From Styela clava (lineage: Eukaryota; Chordata; Ascidiacea; Stolidobranchia; Styelidae), in NCBI RefSeq assembly GCF_964204865.1, contig NC_135251.1:24800001-24864000 (forward strand): a DNA stretch of 64,000 nt, in the 5' to 3' direction. Positions within the stretch are counted from its first letter, which is position 1; every line of letters begins with the position of its first letter. Shown one piece after another: positions 13,221 through 22,402 of the stretch. Below the pieces are notes generated by a model. It ran no database searches, had not been told where the DNA came from, and saw only the letters and a list, made by a program, of their open reading frames with translations. Both the position numbers and the translations under genes were made by a program.

Positions 13221-13475
13221 ATAGGGAAGTCGAGTTAAAATGTAAATCAATGAATATCCCGCAGTTCAGTTGGGAGTAATAAAAAAGGAAATTAAACAAT
13301 TTCATCCCGGTTTTTCTGCTGAACTATCACAACAAATAGCGCACGAATGACAGCAAATGTCAACTCAATCAAACCCCTTGTCGTTCTGTTAAATGACTAA
13401 TAATTGTTTAATGTACTTCTCAATTGTTCTTCACTAAACTGCGGGATATTTAATTGACTTTACTTCTCTATTTGT
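13221..13475. repeat. Inverted repeat pair upstream of unit A gene remnant
   Basis: The left arm (about 13221-13290) contains GAATATCCCGCAGTTCAGT. The right arm (about 13405-13475) contains the complement ACTAAACTGCGGGATATT, followed by the complement of the GGGAAGT…GTTAA stretch. The arms pair over roughly 55-60 bp with mismatches. The same structure recurs in units B and C. Confidence 0.8.
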
Positions 13476-14297
13476 ATTGGAGTGTCCATAATACTCTTTC
13501 TCTCTATCGGGAACATTTACCAATGTATAATCATTATATATATATGTGCATTGTATCGCTTATCTTGTCATACTGTACTTGGATTATGTAGGTCTGAAGA
13601 AATCTGGCACCGGTCAGATGAAACAGAAGTACAGACGTTTCAGAGATACATTAGTGTTAGTGTGCAGCAATACTCTTGAATCGAATAGAACTGGGAGTAC
13701 CTCTTTTAAGCGCCAGCCTAAATAGACATATGCGCTAAAATAATCATAAGATGTGTTACATGCAATATAAAAAAAATTAAGTTTTGTTTCGAATAAATTA
13801 AATGAAGGATGTCTGCAAAATGACAATGGCAGTTGCAGCGTAAAGGTCTAAAAAGCACGTTAAATAAGACATTTCCTGGTGTTTACGCTGAGGCGAGATT
13901 GAGGAATATCATGTCACTATATGAAGAGTCCTGGCATTTCGAAGTAATGCTTTGTTTCAACGATCTTTTCAAAGCTCTTTACTGTACAAATTGTCAATAA
14001 CAGTAATTCTTGCGAGCATGCTCCTGTGTGGTCACTTTTCAAATTCGAAGAATGAATTAAGCTGTAATTACTTATACCGGTATTAGTAGGAGGAGGATGT
14101 TGAACAATGTTTCTAGGAAATATTTAATGATCAGTTTTCGTTTACTGAGAAAGGCAAGCTGAATATTCAGATCTCAAAACTTTGTTGCATTTTTTTACAG
14201 TATATGTCACCGCACTCATCTTACCTTTTTTTATTTATATTTTCATTATAAATAATTTTAGAAATTCACTTGAAATTTTTAAAATACTCTGTTAACA

Positions 14298-14353
14298 ATG
14301 TCAGTTTTAATATTGGAGTTGAACCAGAGTAATTTTACGCACTTAGACAATCT
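14298..14353 (+). pseudogene. Truncated 5' fragment of the tandem unknown gene (unit A copy)
   Basis: The ATG at 14298 begins the same N-terminus as the two intact copies (MSVLILELNQ…). After 56 bp the sequence jumps into the start of unit B, so the remaining ~310 codons are missing. The upstream region is fully conserved. This looks like a duplication breakpoint, not a mobile-element insertion. Confidence 0.85.
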
Positions 14354-14698
14354 TACCAACAACAATTATAGCAGATCATAATAAATTACGTTAATATCCT
14401 ATCGTAGATATGGTTGCATTTTCTATATAAAAGTACATTGCAACAAATCAGTCTATATTTTGATTATTTCATTTAATTGTGTTATTCATTGCCAGTTGAT
14501 CTATCGTAATATATATATGTCGTGACGCTAATTCTTTTAAAAACATTTTCACATTTGCCCAGACGAGTTGATTTTACGATGGTTTGCTCGGTTGCCTACT
14601 TAGCCCAATTACCTATTCTTCTTAATTCATTCTTTTTTACGATTCAAACCAATTCATTGTAAGAACGAAAGCTAAAACGAGGTCAACACTCACAGAAC

Positions 14699-14937
14699 AA
14701 TAGGGAAGTCAAGTTAAAATGTAAATCAATGAATATCCCGCAGTTCAGTGGGGAATAATTAAAAAGGAAATTAAACTATTACATCCCGGTTTTTCTACTG
14801 AACTATGACAACAAATAGGGCATGAATGACAGCAAATGTGAACTCAATCAAACCCTCTTTTCGTTAATTTACTTCTTAATTGTTCCTCACTGAACTGCGG
14901 GATATTCATTAACTTTACTTCTCTATTTGTATTGGAG
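14699..14937. repeat. Inverted repeat pair upstream of unit B gene
   Basis: The left arm (about 14699-14765) and right arm (about 14873-14937) pair around GAATATCCCGCAGTTCAGTG and its complement CACTGAACTGCGGGATATTC, including flanking GGGAAGT/ACTTCTC and AATTAA/TTAATT matches. The spacer is about 105 bp. It lies about 870 bp upstream of the gene start. Confidence 0.85.
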
Positions 14938-15807
14938 TATCCATAATACTCTTTCTCTCTATCGGGAACAAACTTAACAATGGATAACCCTTATATATGT
15001 GCATGCTATCGCTTATCTTCTCAAACTGTACTTGAAATATGTTGGTCTGAAGAAATCTGGCACGGGTCAGATGAAACAGAACGTTACAGAGATACATTAG
15101 TGTTAGTGTGCAGCAATACTCTTGAATCGAATAGAACCGGGAGTACCTCTGTTAAACGCCAGCCTAAATAGTCATATGCTAAAATAATCATAAGATGAGT
15201 TAATTGCAATATAAAGGAAATTGACGGCTTCCGGTTTTGGTCCGAATAAATTAAATGAAGGATATCTGCAATATGACGATGGCAGTTGCAGCGTAAAGGT
15301 CTAATTAACGTTAAATAAGACATATACCTGATGTTTACGCTGAGGCGAGATTAAGGAATATCCTATGAAGAGTTCTGGCATGTCAAAGTAATGCTTTGTT
15401 TCAACGATCTTTTCAAAGCTCTTTACTGTACAAGTCGCCAATAACAGCAATTCCTGCGCGCATGCTACTGTGTGGTAGCTTTTCAAATTCGAGGAATAAA
15501 TGAGGCTATAATTACTTATACCGGTATTAGTAGGAGGATGAGGTTAAACAATGTTTCTAGAAAATATTTAATGATCAGTTTTCGTCTACTGAAAAAGGCG
15601 AGCTGAATATTCAGATCTCAAAACTTTGTTGCATTTTTTAAACAGAAATATCTATAAATTAATACGTATAAACCAATGTCCATAACTGTATAATTTAACG
15701 CAATTATTATATGTCACCGCACTCATCTTAACTTTTTTCTAATATTTTTATTGTAAAAAATTCTATTTAGAAATTTAACTTGAAATTTTTAAAATACTCC
15801 TCTAGCT

Positions 15808-16800
15808 ATGTCAGTTTTAATATTGGAGTTGAACCAGAATAATTTTACGCACTTGGACAATCTTGTTCGAAATGAATATGCCGAAAAATCGATTGACGAA
15901 ATTTTGATGAGCGATGAGCCGATGGAGGAAGGCTTCAAAGTGACAGGACAACTGCTGCATTTCAAGAAACCCAATAAGACATCGTCAACAACTATTCAGC
16001 TTAAAAACGTGAACACTGGTCGTACCCATATACTGGTCGATTGTGCCCGCATGATGTACTTGAGATTTGGCCTGACGATGGCGGTTGTTATGGTCAAAAC
16101 TGACATGATCCCTATTGTACTCCGATTGGAAGACATGCTAGAAATAGGCCAAAACGTAGTCGTGATAGACCCTTCATACAACTACAATTGGCAAGGTTTG
16201 CCGGTTCTCAAAACAATACATCCCGTTTTGCCTGCATCACAACCCCCAGTCCCTCTTGTTTTTCACAATCTGCCAGTCGATCAATTGCCAACCAATATGT
16301 CATCATTTTGTTTCGAAGTTGATCATATTCGAGTACTCAGTGCTACTTTTATCGAAAGTTGTGACCACACATTTTGCGATGGCCGATATGGGATGGATTG
16401 CTCACGGTCTTACGACGCCGAACGAATGCTTGTGGCCCAAATTAGATTATTCATTCCAAACATCAAAGCTGAATGGCAACCGTACAGCAGCAGAGAATTG
16501 ACTCTAAATGTGTTCAAAAAAAAACTACCCTCAGTGTATCTTTCCAAAAACCTTAAATATTTCTCGATGACGCGTTTCTTGAAAGATTCGCTGCAACAGC
16601 ATAGAGGTTTCCGTATACTTGGTTGGTTTCAGCCAGAAGAAGGTACTTCTGAGATTATAACCAGCACGTATAAATTACATGTAAGCTCTCTCCAGATACT
16701 GGGACAAAAATTGCCAGAATACGAACATCAACCATCTGCGGTATCAGAGAGTGCTGTGGAGCAAAGGAATGAAACTCCCAAGAAAAAACTGAAAAAATGA
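15808..16800 (+). CDS. Unknown single-exon protein, tandem copy 1 (330 residues)
   Basis: Function not recognised. An uninterrupted ATG-to-TGA frame encodes 330 residues, the same length as the copy at 20938 and about 83-85% identical to it by eye. What is visible: residues about 40-130 (GFKVTGQLLHFKK…TIQL…GRTHILVDC) alternate in a way that suggests a beta-barrel such as an OB fold. A cysteine cluster lies at about 170-200 (C…C-x4-C-x7-C, with HTFCDG and GMDC), then RILGWFQPEEG near 270, and a lysine-rich, possibly nuclear-targeting tail (ETPKKKLKK). There is no signal peptide or membrane segment. A poly(A) signal AATAAA lies at 16937-16942. FCDG and GWFxP loosely recall uncharacterised OB-fold proteins linked to eukaryotic mobile elements; this is a guess from memory. 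A nucleic-acid-binding role is inference only. Confidence 0.75.
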   Translation: MSVLILELNQNNFTHLDNLVRNEYAEKSIDEILMSDEPMEEGFKVTGQLLHFKKPNKTSSTTIQLKNVNTGRTHILVDCARMMYLRFGLTMAVVMVKTDMIPIVLRLEDMLEIGQNVVVIDPSYNYNWQGLPVLKTIHPVLPASQPPVPLVFHNLPVDQLPTNMSSFCFEVDHIRVLSATFIESCDHTFCDGRYGMDCSRSYDAERMLVAQIRLFIPNIKAEWQPYSSRELTLNVFKKKLPSVYLSKNLKYFSMTRFLKDSLQQHRGFRILGWFQPEEGTSEIITSTYKLHVSSLQILGQKLPEYEHQPSAVSESAVEQRNETPKKKLKK

Positions 16801-16936
16801 CGAACTAACTACATCCCATAATTTTCAAAGTTGGAAGTGCTTAGTGGTGTTTTATACATATTTTTTTCATATTCTTGTGTGATTTATACTCATTTTGGTG
16901 CTGACTATTGATCTGTGATACACTATTATTACATGC

Positions 16937-16942
16937 AATAAA
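16937..16942 (+). promoter_or_regulatory. Poly(A) signal AATAAA, copy 1
   Basis: AATAAA lies 137 bp after the stop codon of the first intact unknown gene, in a stretch (ATGCAATAAATGACG) preserved at the same place after the second copy. Conservation across the otherwise diverged 3' flanks supports use. Confidence 0.6.
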
Positions 16943-17776
16943 TGACGCTCTGTGTAATCATTTTATTGGACACGTAGTGGACATAGCGATCGTTTCAATA
17001 TTATGTTGTTGTTCTTGTTCTTTGACACGTTTTTAAAAAGTCTCTTTTCCCTTTGATTACTGGACAAATTGCTTTGAAACTTTCAGTGGTTAAAGATAAA
17101 AATTTTCTTCAGAAGGCTATTATATTTTGTTGTTGCTATGACGTCATCAAAATTATTGCCATTAGGTAGCTCTACGTGTTCATATATTTGAGCATAGCTC
17201 TCTTGTATTAATAACTATTTGTTGCCTCGAGGAAACAACAATGATGAGTAATAAGTAAACTCGTTGTAAATACCAGGTTGCCAGGTATCTCAATCACGTT
17301 AGGTAGCCGTAACAACAAGGATCGGCTAACAAATCTCATACCCAGCCGATGATATTAAAAATAGGCTTGAAATTAAAACGGCAACTCTAAAGTGCTATAG
17401 GTCGGGGAGAAGTTATCCTAAGATAGGAAATGAGAAAACGCTTTTGTTAACAAATTCGATATATATTCTAAGATCTGCGGTAAATACCCCGTCGCTTATA
17501 TATACCAACTGTAGAAGTAAAAGCGTTTGATTTATGCAAGGATATAATTTTTCAAGAATATGTTGAAGTAAGCAAATGAAGTTGAGTTTATTGTAAAAGC
17601 AATGCGCAAATAATACCCCTAGTAGATATCAATCATTAAACTTATTTGACTGTAATTTTAAAAAATCGGAAATTCCTTTAAATAAAATATCCAGACCTGA
17701 ACTTGAAGATAATCTGTAAGAATTCACTGCAATTTTATCCGTAGCATGCAAATATTGTTTGGTAGAAGCTCTAAAA

Positions 17777-19038
17777 CATTGGTTCTCAATCTTCATGTTT
17801 CTGCGGACCCCTATGCTTCTCTGAAGTATCCGCGGATCCCCACAGTTTTCCAAGCGAAAACACAATAGAAGAACATAGCATAGAGCAGGGTGGTCCAAGG
17901 TTGTCGCCTTCGCGGGCCACAAAATTATTTTTGCATTGTTCGCGAGCCACAATAGTGTCAGAAACAGGTAAACTGGGCAATACAAAACAAACACTTTTAT
18001 TTTGCAAACAATTGATCATTATTTGTCATTTATCGCGCTAAAACATGCAAAATACGTCAGAAAAATCACTTAAACACGCAAAAGTCTTTCTATACCTACG
18101 TTTGATGTAAGATTTCGAACTCTTCACAACGGAGAAAGTGCTTCCGCAAATGTAAGTGCTCTCGAACATCGATGGGGTTCCCTCAAAATTTGGAAATGCT
18201 CATTGGTCCCATGATAGCAAAATGCTATTCTAGATTATATTTGCCATAACCAGATTGATTGATTATCAAATTTTACGAAATGCAAGGTACAGGAGAGTAA
18301 TTACTAATTTTTCTGACATATTAGAAGCATTTTTTGTAATACTGTTTAGGCTGGTTCCAAAATTATTACCAAATGCGATTTTTTTGATTATCCGACGCGG
18401 GCCACAAAAAATGAAGCTGCGGGCCACATGTGGCCCGCGGGCCTGGGTTTGGACCACCCTGGCATAGAGCTATTCGGCCGACATTCAAATTAGCTGCCGC
18501 TCCTCACGTTACTGATTTAAATCATGTGATCTTGCACTGAGACTGAGGGGATAGTGATTTTAAATGCAGTGGCGTTATTCTCACAACTACAGTATTTTGT
18601 ATGTCGTATTTTCTCTGTCCAGCATTTTTACTGCTAATGGAATGAATGTGAAACTTTACAGTACCGGTAGTCTAACGAGATCGTTGAAATTGAAATGCAA
18701 TCACAAAACCAGAAAAGAATTTTTTTAATTTTGAAGATTTCATCAAACCAAAATTTAAAGTGGAAAAATAATTTTCACGGCGTCACTCGATGTGATAGGG
18801 CGTTTTTAGCGATTGGCTTAGGCTACAGTATGACTAAATACCTGAGCAGCTTAGTTTACTCTCATCTTCTTCCAAGTTTTAAATCAAAATGCGCGTCTGT
18901 CGACATGCTAACTCTCAATTGTCTATTGGAAATTGTTATCACTTGGAATAAATTCAAAAATGAAATCTCTTCGCGGCACACAAAAATCATTTCGCGGCAG
19001 ACTAATGCGCCGCGGCACGGCGGTTGGGAGAACCACTG
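17777..19038. mobile_element. hAT-like outer element with a nested insertion
   Basis: The left end is CATTGGTTCTCAATC (17777) and the right end GGGAGAACCACTG (to 19038), in the style of hAT CAGTGGTTCTC ends. The left part has a homologue in unit C (24117, CAGTGGTTCTCAAACTTTATG). Flanking 8-mers CTCTAAAA and GATTAGAA share a central TA but match only 4 of 8, so the pairing of these two ends is tentative. A second, clean hAT-like element (17886-18461) is nested inside. Confidence 0.55.
17878..18469. mobile_element. Nonautonomous hAT-like element, perfect 8-bp TSD and known empty site
   Basis: The element is 17886-18461 (576 bp). Inverted ends are CAGGGTGGTCCAA… and …TTTGGACCACCCTG, with subterminal GCGGGCCACA/TGTGGCCCGC. 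It is flanked by GCATAGAG on both sides (17878-17885, 18462-18469). Unit C has the unoccupied sequence ATAGCATAGAGCTATTCGGC near 24209-24228, so the insertion postdates the B/C duplication. No transposase is present. Confidence 0.95.
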
Positions 19039-19818
19039 GATTAGAAAAACGTGAGGGAGAGGCACTTTTGCCTAGTTAAGTCATCATTTCCCTTCAAAAA
19101 CACAAGGGTTTCTATCTGTTTGCCTGTTGGGCTAGGGCTAGGCCTAAATTCTTTAGCAGTATGGCTTGGAATCGAGAGTGTTGAGGTAACTGAAACTCGC
19201 AGGCAATTTTTATTGACATGCTGTGACAAATTAGGAAACATTTTATTATCACGACATCATGTACGTATATCAATATTAGTAGCGCCCCACCTCCACTCTT
19301 GATGACAATTTTGAATTACAGATGTCAATTCATGGTTCGTTGGGATATTATACATGAGATGCCTTGTAGCTCTTTTCGTGGCCATGATTTAGTGTTTGTA
19401 TGTGTAGATTAAGAATTATGGAGATAGGGCCAGCGCGAGGCATCACGGAGTTCGATTAGCTCATTACCGGCGGTACCAACAACAATTATAGCAGATCATA
19501 ATAAATGACGTTAATATCCTGTCGTAAATATGGTTGCATTTTCTATATAAAAGTACATTGCAACAAATCAGTCTATATTTTGATTATTTCATTTAATTGT
19601 GCTATTCATTGCCAGTTTATCTATCGTAATATATATATGTCGTGACGCTATATCTTTTAAAAACATTTTCACATTTGCCCAGACGAGTTGATTTTACGAT
19701 GGTTTGCTCGGTTGCCTACTTAGCCCAATTACTTATTCTTCTTAATTCATTCTTTTTTACGATTCAAACCGATTCATTGTAAGAACGAAAGCTAAAACGA
19801 GGTCAACACTCACATAAC

Positions 19819-20057
19819 AATAGGGAAGTCAAGTTAAAATGTAAATCAATGAATATCCCGCAGTTCAGTGGGGAATAATTAAAAAGGAAATTAAACAATT
19901 ACATCCCGGTTTTTCTACTGAACTATGACAACAAATAGGGCATGAATGACAGCAAATGTGAACTCAATCAAACCCTCTTTTCGTTAATTTACTTCTTAAT
20001 TGGTCCTCACTGAACTGCGGGATATTCATTAACTTTACTTCTCTATTTGTATTGGAG
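19819..20057. repeat. Inverted repeat pair upstream of unit C gene
   Basis: The arms at about 19819-19885 and 19993-20057 have the same GAATATCCCGCAGTTCAGTG core and complement as in units A and B, again about 880 bp upstream of the gene start. Base pairing is preserved in all three units. Confidence 0.85.
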
Positions 20058-20937
20058 TGTCCATAATACTCTTTTTCTCTATCGGGAACAAACTTAACAA
20101 TGGATAACCCTTATATATGTGCATGCTATCGCTTATCTTCTCAAACTGTACTTGAAATATGTTGGTCTGAAGAAATCTGGCACGGGTTATATGAAACAGA
20201 AGAACAGACGTTACAGAGATACATTAGTGTTAGTGAGCAGCAATACTCTTGAATCGAATACAACTGGGAGTACCTCTGTTAAACGCCAGCCTAGATAGTC
20301 ATATGCTGAAATAATCATAAGATGAGTTAATTGCAATATAAAGGAAATTGACGGCTTCCGGTTTTGTTCCGAATAAATTAAATGAAGGATATCTGCAAAA
20401 TGACAATGGCAGTTGCATCGTGAAGGTCTAAATCACGTTAAATAAGACATTTCCTGATGTTTACGCCGAGGCGAGATTGAGGAATATCCTATGAAAAGTT
20501 CTGGCATGTCAAAGTAATGCTTTGTTTTAACGATCTTTTCAAAGCTCTTTACCGTACAAATCGCCAATAACAGCAATTCTTGCGAGCATGCTCATGTGTG
20601 GTCACTTTTCAAATTCGAGGAATGAATTAAGCTATAATTACTTATACCGGTATTAGTAGGAGGATGAGGTTGAACAAAGTTTCTAGAAAATATTTAATGA
20701 TCAGTTTTCGTCTACTGAAAAAGGCGAGCTGAATATTCAGATCTCAAAACTTTGTTGCATTTTTTAAACAGAAATATCTATAAATTAATACGTATAAACC
20801 AATGTCCATAACTGTATAATTTAACGCAATTATTATATGTCACCGCACTCATCTTAACTTTTTTCTAATTTATATTTTTATTATAAAAAATTCTATTTAG
20901 AAATTTAACTTGAAATTTTTAAAATACTCCTCTAGCT

Positions 20938-21930
20938 ATGTCAGTTTTAATATTGGAGTTAAACCAGAATAATTTTACGCACTTAGACAATCTTGTTCGA
21001 AATGAATATGTCGAAAAATCGATTCAAGAAATTTTGGTATGCGATGAGCCGATGGAGGAAGGCTTCAAAGTGACAGGACAACTGCTGCATTTCAAGAAAC
21101 CCAATGATACTTCGTCAACAACTATTCAGCTTGAAAACCTGAACACCGGTCGTACCCATATAGTGGTCGATTGTGCCCGCATGATGTACTTGAGATTCGG
21201 AACGGCAATGGCGGTTGTTATGGTCAAAGCTGACATGGTCCCTATTGTACTCCGATTGGTAGATATGCTGGAAATAGGACATAACGTAGTCGTGATAGAC
21301 CCTACATGCAACTATAAATGGCGAGGTTTGCCAGTTCTCAAAACAATACATCCTGTTTTGCCTGCATTACAACCCCCAGTCCCTCCTATTCTTCGCAATC
21401 TTCCAGTCGAACAATCGTCAGCCAATATGTCATCATTTTGTTTCGAAGTTGATCATATTCGAGTACTCAGTGCTGTTTTTATCGAAAGTTGCGTCCACAC
21501 ATTTTGCGATGGCCGATTTGGGATGGATTGCCCACGCCCTTACGATGCTAGAAAAATGCTCGTCGCCAAAATAACCCTAGACATTCCCAGCATCAAAGCT
21601 AAATGGCAACCGTACAGCAGCAGAGAATTGACTCTAAATGTGTTCAAAGAAGAACTACTTAAAGTGTATCTTTCCAGAAACATTCAGTATCTGACAATGA
21701 CGCGCTTCCTGAAAGATTCTCTACGACAGCATAAAGGTTTCCGTATACTTGGTTGGTTCCAGCCAGAAGAAGGTACGTCTGAGCTTCTAACCAGCACATA
21801 TAAATTACATGTAAGCTCTCTCCAGATACTTGGACAAAAATTGCCAGAATTCGAACCTCAACCATCTGCGGTATCAGAGAGTGCAGTAGAACAAAGGAAT
21901 GAAACTCCCAAGAAAAAAACGAAAAACTGA
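20938..21930 (+). CDS. Unknown single-exon protein, tandem copy 2 (330 residues)
   Basis: Paralogue of the gene at 15808, same length, no frameshift or stop. By eye about 106 of 993 bases differ; roughly 70 of these change the protein and 35 are silent, so replacement changes are common yet the frame, the cysteine cluster (HTFCDG, GMDC), RILGWFQPEEG and the basic tail (ETPKKKTKN) are retained. That suggests a gene still under some constraint. The 5' flank is nearly identical to that of copy 1 (about 2% different), including the stretch AAATACTCCTCTAGCTATG at the start codon. A poly(A) signal lies at 22065-22070. No family is recognised. Confidence 0.75.
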   Translation: MSVLILELNQNNFTHLDNLVRNEYVEKSIQEILVCDEPMEEGFKVTGQLLHFKKPNDTSSTTIQLENLNTGRTHIVVDCARMMYLRFGTAMAVVMVKADMVPIVLRLVDMLEIGHNVVVIDPTCNYKWRGLPVLKTIHPVLPALQPPVPPILRNLPVEQSSANMSSFCFEVDHIRVLSAVFIESCVHTFCDGRFGMDCPRPYDARKMLVAKITLDIPSIKAKWQPYSSRELTLNVFKEELLKVYLSRNIQYLTMTRFLKDSLRQHKGFRILGWFQPEEGTSELLTSTYKLHVSSLQILGQKLPEFEPQPSAVSESAVEQRNETPKKKTKN

Positions 21931-22064
21931 CGAACCAACTACATCTCATAATTGTCAAAATTGTAAAGTGCTTAGTTGTGTTTTATTATTTTTTATATTT
22001 GATTGTATGATTTATGACCATTTGGGTGATAACACTTGACCAGTGATACATTATTATTACATGC

Positions 22065-22070
22065 AATAAA
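22065..22070 (+). promoter_or_regulatory. Poly(A) signal AATAAA, copy 2
   Basis: AATAAA lies 135 bp after the stop codon, in the conserved context TTATTACATGCAATAAATGACG shared with copy 1. Confidence 0.6.
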
Positions 22071-22379
22071 TGACGTTTTGGGTGATAATCTTCAGCTCAA
22101 TAACTCGTTGTATCAGGTTATATTAATTATTTGAGATTGCGTTAATTAAGGAACCAATAATAAAGGGTAATAAGTAGTAGTATTTCTAGCGCCTGTACTT
22201 GTAAATATAATCCTGATTTATAAAATGAAAGCTCATTTTTATTCATTTTCGGACCAAATTACGGAAGAAACATTAGGATTATTTCTCAACGTTGAAATAT
22301 TCATCAAGTAACTGAAACTGAAGTCGGTTCTTGGGACTGTTATTGGACACGAAGTGGACATAACGCTCGTTTCAATATT

Positions 22380-22402
22380 ATGTTGTTGTTGTTGTTGTTG
22401 TT
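22380..22402. repeat. (TTG)n microsatellite
   Basis: A run of about seven TTG units in unit C. The matching place in unit B (near 17005) has a shorter, interrupted run, so it has expanded since duplication. Confidence 0.8.

Larger units (their letters stand above)
11650..14353. repeat. Segmental duplication unit A (with truncated gene copy)
   Basis: Positions from about 11650 match unit C from about 19066 in order: AAAAACACAAGGGTTTCTAT, the GTAGCGCCCCACCTCCACTC stretch, GGCGGTACCAACAACAATT, TCGGTTGCCTACTTAGCCCA, and the inverted-repeat pair. The unit runs to the ATG at 14298 and 56 bp of the unknown gene, then stops abruptly at 14353/14354, where unit B starts with TACCAACAACAATTATAGC. Relative to B and C it carries an extra 794-bp insertion (12221-13014). 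Confidence 0.85.
14354..18780. repeat. Segmental duplication unit B
   Basis: The unit starts at TACCAACAACAATTATAGC, a point internal to units A and C, so B lacks their first ~420 bp. It runs through the inverted-repeat pair and the first intact unknown gene, then a 3' flank matching unit C (for example GCTAACAAATCTCATACC at 17319 and 23646, and AATAGAAGAACATAGCATAG at 17863 and 24200). By eye, the 5' flank of B differs from C by only about 2%, while the 3' flank is far more diverged. Confidence 0.8.

Noticed and set aside
17629..18019. Minus-strand frames of 77-121 codons
   Set aside because: They cross the left ends of two nested transposons and have no transposase motif; composition is repeat-derived.
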